A DNA stretch of 64,000 bases from Streptomyces fumigatiscleroticus (lineage in GTDB: Bacteria; Actinomycetota; Actinomycetes; Streptomycetales; Streptomycetaceae): assembly GCF_014647975.1 (NCBI RefSeq), contig NZ_BMQF01000001.1:744001-808000 (forward strand), written 5' to 3'. Both the position numbers and the translations under genes were made by a program. Below the pieces are notes generated by a model. The model saw only the letters and a list, made by a program, of their open reading frames with translations, did no database searches and had not been told where the DNA came from. This document shows, in pieces, positions 9,456 through 17,287 of this stretch. Within the stretch, counting starts at the first letter, position 1. Each line of letters starts with the position of its first letter.

Positions 9456-11327
9456 TCAGGCCGGCTCGGCCAGCCGCGGCAGCGCCTGCCGGTCGCCGGC
9501 TCCGAGCCGGGCGTAGGCGCTGTAGAGGTGGTTGCCGACGGTACGGACCGACAGCGTGAGCTGTTCGGCTATCTGCCGGTTGCTGAGGCCGGCGGCCGCG
9601 AGGGTGACGATCTGCCGCTGTCTGGCGGTGAGTTCCCCCAGGACCAGTCCGGACAGGGCCGGGGTGCGGGCTCCCTGGCAGCGGCGGGCCAGGGCGACGG
9701 CGCGGGTGCGCGAGGTGCGGGCGGCGCGCGGGTCGCGGTGCGCACGGGCGGCCTGGGCGTGCGCCTCGGCCGCGAAGAGCAGGAAGCCGCGGGCCCGCAG
9801 CGCCTCGGCCGCCCGGTCCAGGGCCGGGCCGTCGCCGCGGGCCAGCGCGTCGGCGTGCGCGGCGAAGACGCTGCCGGCCGGCAGCCGGCCGACGGCCTTC
9901 CCGGCGGCGCCGAGCCGTACGGCGTCGTAGCGCGCGTGGACGGTGCCGGCGCCGGGGGCGTCGGCGTCGGCGTCGGCGTCCTGCCCGACCAGGTGCAGCG
10001 CCCGGCCCTGGCCGCCGCCGATCGACGCCACCGCCGCCCGGATGTCCCCGCGGGCCGCGGCCAGCCAGGTGTGGGCGGCGCCCGGGCGGCCGGTGACGGC
10101 GTTCCGTGCAGTGGTCACCTCGCCCAATTGGGCGGCGGCGAGGGCCAGTTCCGTGCGGCAGGAGGGATCGTCCGGGTTCTCCCGCAGTCCCTCCCTCGCC
10201 CATGCGGCCGCCTCCCGCAGCTCTCCCCGCAGCCGTGCGAACCGGGCCCGTACGGCCGCGTACCCGGCCGGCACCGGGGCGCCCTGGGCCACCAGCCACT
10301 CCCCCACGGGCGTCGGCATCGAGCGGACGTCGGCGGCCTCGATACGGCCGGCCAGCGCGGCGGACTCGGCCCGCAGGGCCGGGCCGCACTGTTCCGGTGT
10401 GCGGGCCAGCCGCCGGGCGCGCAGCCGGCCGGCGGCGGCCCGCAGCACCGGGCCGTGCAGCGGGTGGGCGAGACGCGCGGCCCCGTTGTCGTCGACCCGT
10501 ACCAGGCCGTCGGCTTCCAGGTCCTCCAGGAGCGTGACGTCCGGTTCGGCCATGTCCGGCGGAAGGGGTTCGGCGAAGGCGAGCCGTTCGAGCAGCTCGC
10601 GCTCCCCGGGACGGGCGCGGTCCAGGACGTGCGCGGCGTGCTCGCGTACGGTCGCGGTCAGCGGCAGCGGACCCCGCCACGCCCGCTCGCCGGTGTCCGC
10701 GATCCGGGTGAGCACCCCGCTGTCGCGCACGGCGGCGACCAGTTCGCGCAGCAGCCGCAGGTCTCCCTGGCACAGCCGGTGCAGCCGGCCGGCGGTCAGC
10801 GGCTCCAGGAGGTCGCCGACGGCCGCCGTGAGCAGCCGGTCCGTGTCCGGGCGGGGCAGCGGCTCCAGGGTGAGGCGCGGCAGCAGCTCGCCGGTCCACA
10901 GCCGGCGGACCGCGCCGGGCACCGGGGCGCCGTCGGTGACGGCGACCAGCAGGCGGGTGCGTCCGTGCAGGGCGAGCTGGTGGAGGAGGGCGGCGGAGGC
11001 GTCGTCGAGCAGATGCGCGTCGTCGACCACCAGCAGCCGTGCGCCGGACAGCCGCCGGACCGCGTGGTGCAGGGTGACCGTGCCGGGCAGCAGGTGCGCG
11101 AACGCGGCGAAGGGGATCCGGCGGGTTCCGGGGGTACCGGCCGCGCGGACGCAGTCGGTGCCCCGGACGGCCTCGGTGAGCAGCCGGGTCCGGCCGCAGC
11201 CGGCCGGGCCCGTCACCACGATGCCCTGCCGGGCCGCCGACCGTCGGACCAGCTCCAGTTCGTCCTCCCGACCGGTGAACGGCCAGGGCGGCTCGGGGGT
11301 CTTCGCGTCCCGTTCGAAAGTCGTCAC
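9456..11327 (-). CDS. LuxR-family transcriptional regulator with an N-terminal AAA ATPase domain
   Basis: 623 aa from GTG 11327. Walker A is GPAGCGRT at residues 40-47 and Walker B is LLVVDDAHLLDD near residue 100, so the N-terminus is an ATPase of the LuxR/MalT-like class. The centre is helical and Ala-rich. The C-terminal HTH reads LTARQRQIVTLAAAGLSNRQ then IAEQLTLSVRTVGNHLYSAY, a canonical LuxR domain. The start lies two bases past the shared 33-bp motif, implying a leaderless or nearly leaderless mRNA. It is divergent from the metalloprotease-like gene and shares the promoter motif with the S8-sigma/CHAT locus. Confidence 0.9.
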   Translation of the reverse strand: MTTFERDAKTPEPPWPFTGREDELELVRRSAARQGIVVTGPAGCGRTRLLTEAVRGTDCVRAAGTPGTRRIPFAAFAHLLPGTVTLHHAVRRLSGARLLVVDDAHLLDDASAALLHQLALHGRTRLLVAVTDGAPVPGAVRRLWTGELLPRLTLEPLPRPDTDRLLTAAVGDLLEPLTAGRLHRLCQGDLRLLRELVAAVRDSGVLTRIADTGERAWRGPLPLTATVREHAAHVLDRARPGERELLERLAFAEPLPPDMAEPDVTLLEDLEADGLVRVDDNGAARLAHPLHGPVLRAAAGRLRARRLARTPEQCGPALRAESAALAGRIEAADVRSMPTPVGEWLVAQGAPVPAGYAAVRARFARLRGELREAAAWAREGLRENPDDPSCRTELALAAAQLGEVTTARNAVTGRPGAAHTWLAAARGDIRAAVASIGGGQGRALHLVGQDADADADAPGAGTVHARYDAVRLGAAGKAVGRLPAGSVFAAHADALARGDGPALDRAAEALRARGFLLFAAEAHAQAARAHRDPRAARTSRTRAVALARRCQGARTPALSGLVLGELTARQRQIVTLAAAGLSNRQIAEQLTLSVRTVGNHLYSAYARLGAGDRQALPRLAEPA

Positions 11328-11329
11328 GA

Positions 11330-11362
11330 CAATGAGAGCGCGGATACTCACTCCTGATACAG
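11330..11362. promoter_or_regulatory. Shared bipartite promoter or operator motif, copy B
   Basis: CAATGAGAGC (11330-11339), 15 bp, TGATACAG (11355-11362), identical in both blocks and spacing to 6598-6630. It lies between the divergent LuxR and metalloprotease-like genes. On the minus strand the -10-like block is only two bases from the LuxR GTG. Confidence 0.7.
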
Positions 11363-11420
11363 GGGACTTGAGTACCCCCCGACTCAGGCGCCCTGGGGGA
11401 CCCGGGGGCAGTCTGGGCAC

Positions 11421-12443
11421 GTGACCGCACGTTACTGCTCCCTCGCGCCGAGGACGGCGCCCGCGTACGCGCCGGGGCTGGCCGCCGAGCGGCTGAGCGC
11501 ACTGGTGGGCGCAGAGCGCATGTGGGTCAACAACACCGTGCTGCACTACTGCTTCCTCGACGGTGGCGGCGAGGAACAGCACGACGTGGTCCGCGCGTGC
11601 TTCCGGCAGTGGCAGGAGCTCGGCATCGGGCTGGTCTTCACCGAGGTCGGCGACCGGTCGGAGGCGGAACTGCGCATCGGTTTCCGGTCCGGCGACGGCT
11701 CCTGGTCGGCCGTGGGCAGGGACGCGCTCCGGGTGGGCCTGCGTGAGCGCACCATGAACTTCGGCTGGGACCTGACCGCGCCCGGGGAGCGCGGCACGGC
11801 CCTGCACCAGATCGGGCACGCGCTCGGCATGCTGCACGAGCACCAGAGCCCGTTCGCCGGCCTGCACTGGGACGACGAGGCCGTCTACGCCGAGCTGGCG
11901 GGCCCGCCCAACCACTGGGGCCGGGAGCGGACCTACGACAACGTGCTGCGCAAGCTCGGCCCCGACGAGGCCAACGGCTCCGTCTGGGACCCGCTGTCCG
12001 TCATGGGGTACCCCTTCCCGCCGGGGCTGATCCTGGAGCCGGAGCAGCACCGAGGGGGCCTGTATCCGCCCGGCTCCCTGTCCAGCGCCGACAAGGAGTT
12101 CGCGCTGCGCTGGTATCCGCCGGCCCGGGTGGCGCGGCCGCCGGCGCTGGTGCCGTTCCGTTCGGTGCCGCTGGGGCTGGGCCCGGGCGAGCAGGCCGAC
12201 TTCACCGTCGAGCCGTCGCAGACCCGCGAGTACACCGTGGGCACGTTCGGCGACGGCGACGCCGTGGTCGTCGTCTTCGAGGAGCGGGACGGGGAGCCCC
12301 GCTATCTCGCCGGGCACGACGACGGGGGCACACCGCACAACGCCAGGATCGGGGCCCGGCTCGTCAGGGGCCGCCGCTACTTCGTCCGGGTGCGCCTGTA
12401 CTCCGCGTGGGGTTCGGGCGAGACGGCGGTCATGTGCTGGTGA
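11421..12443 (+). CDS. Astacin/metzincin-like protein with the catalytic Glu replaced by Gln
   Basis: 340 aa. Residues about 30-225 match an M12A-type zinc metallopeptidase: WVNNTVLHYCFL, then LHQIGHALGMLHEHQSP, then SVMGYPFPPG (Met-turn region). The zinc motif should be HExxHxxGxxH; here it is H129-Q130-I-G-H133-A-L-G-M-L-H139, so the ligands are kept but the catalytic base is Gln (codon CAG at 11808-11810). Residues about 250-340 form a separate beta-rich C-terminal domain. No signal peptide is evident. GTG 11421 follows CAGTCT by 6 nt and may be leaderless. It may be a zinc-binding sensor or decoy, or a dead peptidase. Confidence 0.85.
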   Translation: MTARYCSLAPRTAPAYAPGLAAERLSALVGAERMWVNNTVLHYCFLDGGGEEQHDVVRACFRQWQELGIGLVFTEVGDRSEAELRIGFRSGDGSWSAVGRDALRVGLRERTMNFGWDLTAPGERGTALHQIGHALGMLHEHQSPFAGLHWDDEAVYAELAGPPNHWGRERTYDNVLRKLGPDEANGSVWDPLSVMGYPFPPGLILEPEQHRGGLYPPGSLSSADKEFALRWYPPARVARPPALVPFRSVPLGLGPGEQADFTVEPSQTREYTVGTFGDGDAVVVVFEERDGEPRYLAGHDDGGTPHNARIGARLVRGRRYFVRVRLYSAWGSGETAVMCW

Positions 12444-12501
12444 CAGCACGGCCGTACCGCACCCGGGCACACCGGCCACCGTCCGGCACCGGGGGAGCGG
12501 T

Positions 12502-12537
12502 CGAGGACGTCGCCTTCGGGGGAGGGTGACGTCCTCG
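12502..12537. terminator. Bidirectional terminator
   Basis: Perfect 10-bp stem CGAGGACGTC (12502-12511) with GACGTCCTCG (12528-12537), between the convergent metzincin-like and flavin monooxygenase genes. Confidence 0.75.
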
Positions 12538-12570
12538 GCCACGCCGCTCCGGCCGGGGAGCACGGGAGTC

Positions 12571-13944
12571 TCAGGACGCGGCCCGGGTCTCCCCCGCCCT
12601 GTCCGGGTGGGCCAGGCCCAGGTGGTCGCGCAGGGTCGTGCCCTCGTACTCGGTGCGGAACACGCCCCGTTCCTGGAGCAGCGGGACCACCTTGTCGGCG
12701 AACTCGTCCAGGCCGCCCGGGGTGATGTGCGGCACGAGGATGAAGCCGTCGGACGCGTCGGCCTGCACGAAGTCGTCGATGGTCCGCGCGACGGTGGCCG
12801 GGGAGCCGACGAAGGTCTGCCGGTTGCCGGTGTTGATGACCAGGTCGCGGATGGACCAGTGGTTGGCCTCGGCGAGCCGGCGCCACTCACGGGCGATGGC
12901 CACCGGGTCGCGGTACATCCGCACCTGGGCACGGCCCCGGGCGATGTGCTCCTCCCCCGGGTCCGGGTCGATGTCGGGCAGCGGGCCGTCCGGGTCGTAG
13001 GCCGACAGGTCGCGGTTCCAGACGAACTCCAGGTGCTTGAGGGCGGTGGCCCCGCTGACCTGCCGGCGCCGGACCTCGCGCGCCAGTTCCGCGGCCTCGT
13101 CGTCGGTGTCGCCGAGCACGAAGGTCGCGGCGGGCAGGATGAGCAGTTCCTCGGGGCGGCGGCCGTACTTGGCGAGCCGCTTCTTGACGTCGGTGTAGAA
13201 CGCCTGGCCCTCCTCCAGGGTGGCGTACCGGCTGAAGATGGCGTCGGCGTCGGAGGCGGCGAACTCGCGTCCCTCGTCGGAGTCCCCGGCCTGGAAGATC
13301 ACCGGGCGGCCCTGGGGTGAGCGCGGGACGTCGAACCGGCCGTGGATGTCGAAGTGCTGTCCCCGGTGGACGAAGGCACCGGCCCGCGCGTCGCGCAGGA
13401 AGGTGCCGGTCGCCTGGTCGGCGACGATCTCGTCCCCGTGCCAGGAGTCGAACAGCTCGTTCGCGGTGGCCAGGAACTCCTTGGCGCGGGAGTAGCGCTC
13501 CTCCTGCGGCAGGAAGCCGCCGCGGCGGAAGTTCTCGCCGGTGAAGGCGTCCCAGGAGGTGACGACGTTCCAGGCGGAGCGGCCGCCGGAGAGATGGTCG
13601 AGGCTGGCGAACTGGCGGGCCACCTCGTAGGGCTCGTTGAAGGTGGAGTTGATGGTGCCGGTCAGGCCGAGCCGGTCGGTGACGGCGGCGAGCGCGGCGA
13701 GCACGGTGAAGGTGTCGGGCCGTCCGACGACGTCCAGGTCGTAGATCTTCCCGCCCTGTTCGCGCAGGCGCAGGCCCTCGGCGAGGAACAGGAAGTCGAA
13801 CTTGGCGCGTTCGGCGGTGCGGGCGAAGTGCGCGAAGGAGCTGAACTCGATGTGGCTGCCGGCCCGCGGGTCGCTCCACACGGTGGTGTTGTTGACGCCG
13901 GGGAAGTGCGCGGCCAGGTGGATCTGCTTCAGCGGCTTGGTCAT
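12571..13944 (-). CDS. Class-C flavin-dependent monooxygenase (NtaA/SnaA/DszA family)
   Basis: 457 aa, a luciferase-like TIM-barrel enzyme using FMNH2 supplied by a separate reductase. Typical features are the start KQIHLAAHFPGVNNTTVWSD, the region FDFLFLAEGLRLREQGGKIY, GTINSTFNEPYEVARQFASL and DHLSGGRSAWNVVTSWD. Relatives act on nitrilotriacetate, dibenzothiophene sulfone, pristinamycin precursors or alkylated cysteines. It follows the second family member by 21 bp, so the two are cotranscribed behind the leader ORF at 15266-15352. That context points to desulfurisation or sulfur scavenging, but the substrate is not defined by sequence. Confidence 0.88.
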   Translation of the reverse strand: MTKPLKQIHLAAHFPGVNNTTVWSDPRAGSHIEFSSFAHFARTAERAKFDFLFLAEGLRLREQGGKIYDLDVVGRPDTFTVLAALAAVTDRLGLTGTINSTFNEPYEVARQFASLDHLSGGRSAWNVVTSWDAFTGENFRRGGFLPQEERYSRAKEFLATANELFDSWHGDEIVADQATGTFLRDARAGAFVHRGQHFDIHGRFDVPRSPQGRPVIFQAGDSDEGREFAASDADAIFSRYATLEEGQAFYTDVKKRLAKYGRRPEELLILPAATFVLGDTDDEAAELAREVRRRQVSGATALKHLEFVWNRDLSAYDPDGPLPDIDPDPGEEHIARGRAQVRMYRDPVAIAREWRRLAEANHWSIRDLVINTGNRQTFVGSPATVARTIDDFVQADASDGFILVPHITPGGLDEFADKVVPLLQERGVFRTEYEGTTLRDHLGLAHPDRAGETRAAS

Positions 13945-13965
13945 GGCGGTCTCGGTCTCTCCGGC

Positions 13966-15177
13966 TCAGGCTGCGGCATAGCGGTTGGCGGGACGGGGCA
14001 GACCCAGCAGTCCGCGCAGGGTGCCGGCTTCGTAGGCGCGGCGGAAGACGTCACGGCGCTGGAGTTCGGGGACCAGGCCCCGGGTGATCGCCGGGAGGTC
14101 GTGGCCGAGGACGGCGGGCCGCAGCCGGAAGCCGGTGAGGCCGGCCGCCCGCAACTCCTCCAGCAGGTCGGCGAGTTGCGTGGGGCTGCCGGCGAAGATC
14201 CGGGCGTCGCTGGTGTACTCCTCGCCCGCCAGGGTGTCGAGGCGGTCGCGGCGGGCGGCGGCCAGGGCCGGGTCGTCGTCGAGGAAGACCACCAGGTCGG
14301 CGAAGAGGTGCAGGGGTTCGGCGGCGCGGCCGGCGGCCTCCTGTTCGGCACGGATCTCCGCGATGACCGCCCGCGCCCGGTCGGGATCGTGCGGGGTGAC
14401 GTAGCCGACGTCGGCGGCGCGGGCCACGAACCGGTAGGGGATCGTGTTGTGCGCCAGGGCGGTCACCGGGGGCTGGCCCTGCGGCGGGCGGGGGGTGATG
14501 GAGGGGCCCTTGACGCTGAAGTGCTTGCCGTGGAAGTCGATGTAGTGCAGCTTGTCGCGGTCGACGAAACGGCCGGTGGTGACGTCGCGGATCTCGGCGT
14601 CGTCCTCCCAGCTGTCCCACAGGCGGCGCACCACCTCGACGTGGTCGGCGGCCTCGTCGAAGAGACCGGCCACCGTATCGCGGGTGGCCGGGTCGTCGTA
14701 GGTGGTGATGCGGGGGATCGTACGGCGGCCGAAGTGCGCGGCCTCGTTCGGGCGGGCGGTGATCTGCACGCGCAGGCCCGCCCGGCCGGTGCTGACGTAG
14801 TCCAGCGTGGCGACGGCCTTGGAGATGTGGAACGGCTCGGTGTGGGTGGCGATCACGGTCGGGACCAGGCCGATGTGCCGGGTCAGCGGGGCGACGCGGG
14901 CGGCGGTCAGGACGGCGTCGAGACGGCCGCGGACCTGGTCGGTGCGGTCGTCGGGGTCGAGGAAGTGCGAGGACTGGAGGCCGAGGCCGTCCTCGATCGT
15001 CACGAAGTCGAGCAGGCCGCGTTCCGCCTCCTGGACCAGGTCGGTCCAGTATCCGGCGGTGAACAGGTCGTGGGGGCGGGCGACCGGCTCGCGCCAGGAG
15101 GCGGGGTGCCAGCCGGTGCCGTTCAGGGCGACGGCGAGGTGCAGAGGGGAGGACGGGGAGGAGGAGGTCGAGGACAC
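13966..15177 (-). CDS. LLM-class flavin-dependent monooxygenase
   Basis: 403 aa, first structural gene after the leader ORF. It is a paralogue-type partner of the downstream enzyme: ALNGTGWHPASWREP near the N-terminus, LLDFVTIEDGLGLQSSHFLD, then HIGLVPTVIATHTEPFHISK and VSTGRAGLRVQITARPNEAA. It belongs to the same bacterial luciferase superfamily and needs reduced flavin from elsewhere. The first 10 residues are Ser-rich and may not be native; ATG 15177 is the longest start. The 88-bp gap to the leader ORF could hold attenuator structures. Confidence 0.86.
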   Translation of the reverse strand: MSSTSSSPSSPLHLAVALNGTGWHPASWREPVARPHDLFTAGYWTDLVQEAERGLLDFVTIEDGLGLQSSHFLDPDDRTDQVRGRLDAVLTAARVAPLTRHIGLVPTVIATHTEPFHISKAVATLDYVSTGRAGLRVQITARPNEAAHFGRRTIPRITTYDDPATRDTVAGLFDEAADHVEVVRRLWDSWEDDAEIRDVTTGRFVDRDKLHYIDFHGKHFSVKGPSITPRPPQGQPPVTALAHNTIPYRFVARAADVGYVTPHDPDRARAVIAEIRAEQEAAGRAAEPLHLFADLVVFLDDDPALAAARRDRLDTLAGEEYTSDARIFAGSPTQLADLLEELRAAGLTGFRLRPAVLGHDLPAITRGLVPELQRRDVFRRAYEAGTLRGLLGLPRPANRYAAA

Positions 15178-15265
15178 GAGTGGGTGCCTTCCTGAGGAGT
15201 CCGTACGGGATCACCGGCCCCCCGGGCCTACGAGGTGGGGGGGCACGGCGCTGCGGGCGACGGAG

Positions 15266-15352
15266 TCAGGAGCAACAGAGCGCGCCGGCCACGCGCACCA
15301 GATCGATGTGGGGCCGGGAGTACAGGCGGACGGTGCGGCGGGGTCGTACCAC
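15266..15352 (-). CDS. Short leader peptide ending in Cys-Cys-Ser, upstream of the flavin monooxygenases
   Basis: 28-aa ORF from GTG 15352, preceded by GGAGG with an 8-nt spacer. The core reads RLYSRPHIDLVRVAGALCCS at the C-terminus. This R-x-H-I-D-L-x-R-V...Cys pattern is the conserved actinobacterial leader peptide type found before sulfur-metabolism genes. A longer in-frame start at GTG 15418 has no comparable ribosome site. Ribosome stalling at the Cys codons when charged tRNA-Cys is scarce could control the downstream genes; this is inferred from related cysteine-responsive leaders. Confidence 0.82.
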   Translation of the reverse strand: MVRPRRTVRLYSRPHIDLVRVAGALCCS

Positions 15353-15516
15353 GTCCGTCGCCTCCGTCCGCCGGGCGGGCCGCGCGGACGGCACCGCGCG
15401 CCTCTCGTGAAGGGTCACAACGCCTGTGCGGCACCGGCTGTTCCCTGCGTACGGATTCGAGAGCAGGCCGTACGGCGGAGCCGGGGGTGCCGGCGCCGGT
15501 CGCCGTGGTGGACGGA

Positions 15517-16398
15517 TCAAGGCCGCTCCGGCTGCCGTCCGGCCGCGTGGGCGGCCCAGTCCAGGATCTGCACGGCCGCTCCGGCGGCCTCCAGTCCCCG
15601 GCAGCGGGCGCGGTGCCGGCGGTCGATGCCGTCCAGGTCGAGGCGGGCGCCGAAGGCCGGGAGGGCGGTCAGGCGACGGACGTGCGCCCACAGGGCGGGG
15701 TGGCCGGCGACGCGGTGCACCGCCTCGGCGTCGAGATGGATGCGGTGCACGGTGTCGAGGTGCACCAGGGCGACCCACACCTCGACGTCCGCGGCGGTGA
15801 GCCGGTCGCCCAGGACATACCGGCCGGTGGTCAGCCGGTGCTCCAACTCGCCCAGCGCGCCGAGGAGTTCGTCCAGTGCGGCCGACCGCTCCGCCGCGTC
15901 GCCGCCGGCCAGTCCGGCGCGCTGCGCGGCGGCGTCGATCCCCTCGGCGCAGAGCCGCTCGACGGCCTCGGTCTCCGCCTCCGCCTGTCGCGGGTACAGT
16001 TCGGGGCCGCGGCCCGCGAACTGCCGGGCCAGGTCGCGCATGATGTCGGGTGCGTGGGTGCTGACGATGCGCCCGGACCAGTCGTCGCTGAGCACCGGCG
16101 CGGCGGCCGGGCCGGTGTAGCGGTGGGCGCTCGCCTCGTACAGCGGGCGCAGCGCCACGTGCCCTCCGTCGGGCCGGTCGGGTACGGCGTCCAGCAGCGT
16201 CACCGGGCAGATCTCGTCCAGGCCGAGCAGGGCGTGGATGACGGCGATGCGCAGACAGTGCGGGCAGGCGGGCGACAGGTGCAGCCGGTAGCGGCGGGGC
16301 ACGGCGTAGTGCCCGCTGCGCGCGTCCCGGCCGATCCGGCCCCGGAACGCCGGGGCGGGCTGGACGGACGGCAGGGGGGTGAGCGGTGTGACGGACAT
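15517..16398 (-). CDS. Glutathionyl/mycothionyl-hydroquinone reductase-like GST protein
   Basis: 293 aa. The N-terminal thioredoxin-like half contains SPACPHCLRIAVIHALLGLD, a CPHC redox motif; the C-terminal half is a helical GST domain (RYVLGDRLTAADVEVWVALV near residue 210). Overall it matches the Xi-class/ECM4 family (S-glutathionyl-hydroquinone reductase), which in actinomycetes would use mycothiol. ATG 16398 is preceded by GGAG. A second leader ORF lies 149 bp upstream, so it is probably under the same sulfur-responsive attenuation as the monooxygenases. Role in reducing thiol conjugates is inferred. Confidence 0.8.
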   Translation of the reverse strand: MSVTPLTPLPSVQPAPAFRGRIGRDARSGHYAVPRRYRLHLSPACPHCLRIAVIHALLGLDEICPVTLLDAVPDRPDGGHVALRPLYEASAHRYTGPAAAPVLSDDWSGRIVSTHAPDIMRDLARQFAGRGPELYPRQAEAETEAVERLCAEGIDAAAQRAGLAGGDAAERSAALDELLGALGELEHRLTTGRYVLGDRLTAADVEVWVALVHLDTVHRIHLDAEAVHRVAGHPALWAHVRRLTALPAFGARLDLDGIDRRHRARCRGLEAAGAAVQILDWAAHAAGRQPERP

Positions 16399-16547
16399 GG
16401 TTCTCCCCGGGACAGGGCGCGTGGCGGGACGCGCGGTGGAAGCGGCGTACGGCCTGGGGCGGGCGGCGGCGACGCCCGTCGGGGCGGAGCGGGACACGGG
16501 TGTCGGCGCGGGCGTGGCGCGGGCGTCGACGCGGGGGTGGGCCGGGC

Positions 16548-16670
16548 TCAGCGCACGGCACTGATCGCGCTGCACACGCGCTGCAGGTCGATGTGGCGGC
16601 GGGAGGTGAGCAGGGGCGACCTCGCGGGGGTGCGGCGCACTCGCCCGGCGGCCGTTTCCACACGCCCCAT
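16548..16670 (-). CDS. Short leader peptide upstream of the GST-like gene
   Basis: 40-aa ORF from ATG 16670. Its C-terminal part reads SRRHIDLQRVCSAISAVR, sharing R-x-H-I-D-L-x-R-V with the leader at 15266-15352 but with one Cys instead of two. AGGTAGGGAACC lies directly before the ATG. It is followed by 149 bp of GC-rich, hairpin-prone DNA before the GST-like gene. Too small for routine gene calling, but the shared core with the other leader makes it credible. Confidence 0.78.
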   Translation of the reverse strand: MGRVETAAGRVRRTPARSPLLTSRRHIDLQRVCSAISAVR

Positions 16671-17033
16671 GGTTCCCTACCTGTTCACTAGGAATCACTC
16701 GCAGTCTCGATCGGCTCCGCGGCCGCGTCAAGGGGGTGTCCGGAGAACGTGGTCGACATGGCACCTCAAGACAGGGAACGGCGCGGAGGGGAGGGTGGAG
16801 CGTGGTGTCCTACCGGGGAGCTGACGGTGCCGGCTCCGTCAGGGCGTTCCCGCGCACGGTGTGTTCGGCTCGGATCTCCATTGACGCGAACCATTTCTGA
16901 TCAGGGAAACCGCTTGGGACCGTATACCTGGCGGGTGCCTGCGGAGATGCCGTTGGAGCCGCAAACTGAGGTGAACGACGCCGGTACCTGCCGGCCTCGT
17001 GCCCGGATCCGGGCGTGCGAAAGGGGCCCACGT
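16671..17033. other. Intergenic region without a recognisable gene
   Basis: 363 bp between leader ORF 2 and the tRNA terminator. It holds the promoter of the leader/GST unit near 16671-16720 (relatively AT-rich) and a second AT-richer patch around 16875-16975. Open frames here have no convincing ribosome sites or family resemblance. I see nothing else. Confidence 0.5.
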
Positions 17034-17035
17034 GA

Positions 17036-17071
17036 AAGGGTCCCCGCGGACCGCTGTCCGCGAGGACCCTT
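17036..17071 (-). terminator. Terminator of tRNA-Pro copy 1
   Basis: AAGGGTCC (17036-17043) pairs with GGACCCTT (17064-17071) and inner CGCGGAC (17045-17051) with GTCCGCG (17056-17062), giving a long hairpin just downstream of the tRNA. Confidence 0.85.
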
Positions 17072-17078
17072 CGTCGTG

Positions 17079-17152
<74 letters not shown>

Positions 17153-17287
17153 GTGCGCCTGCCACGGTGAACCGTGATCGCGCAGGTCAACCCTACCTCA
17201 TGCGCGGACGCCCGGGGACCGCGCGGGTCGTCGGCCCTCCCCCGGGCGGTCGGCGGCCCGCGCCGGAGCGGCCGTCCGCCGCGGGGG

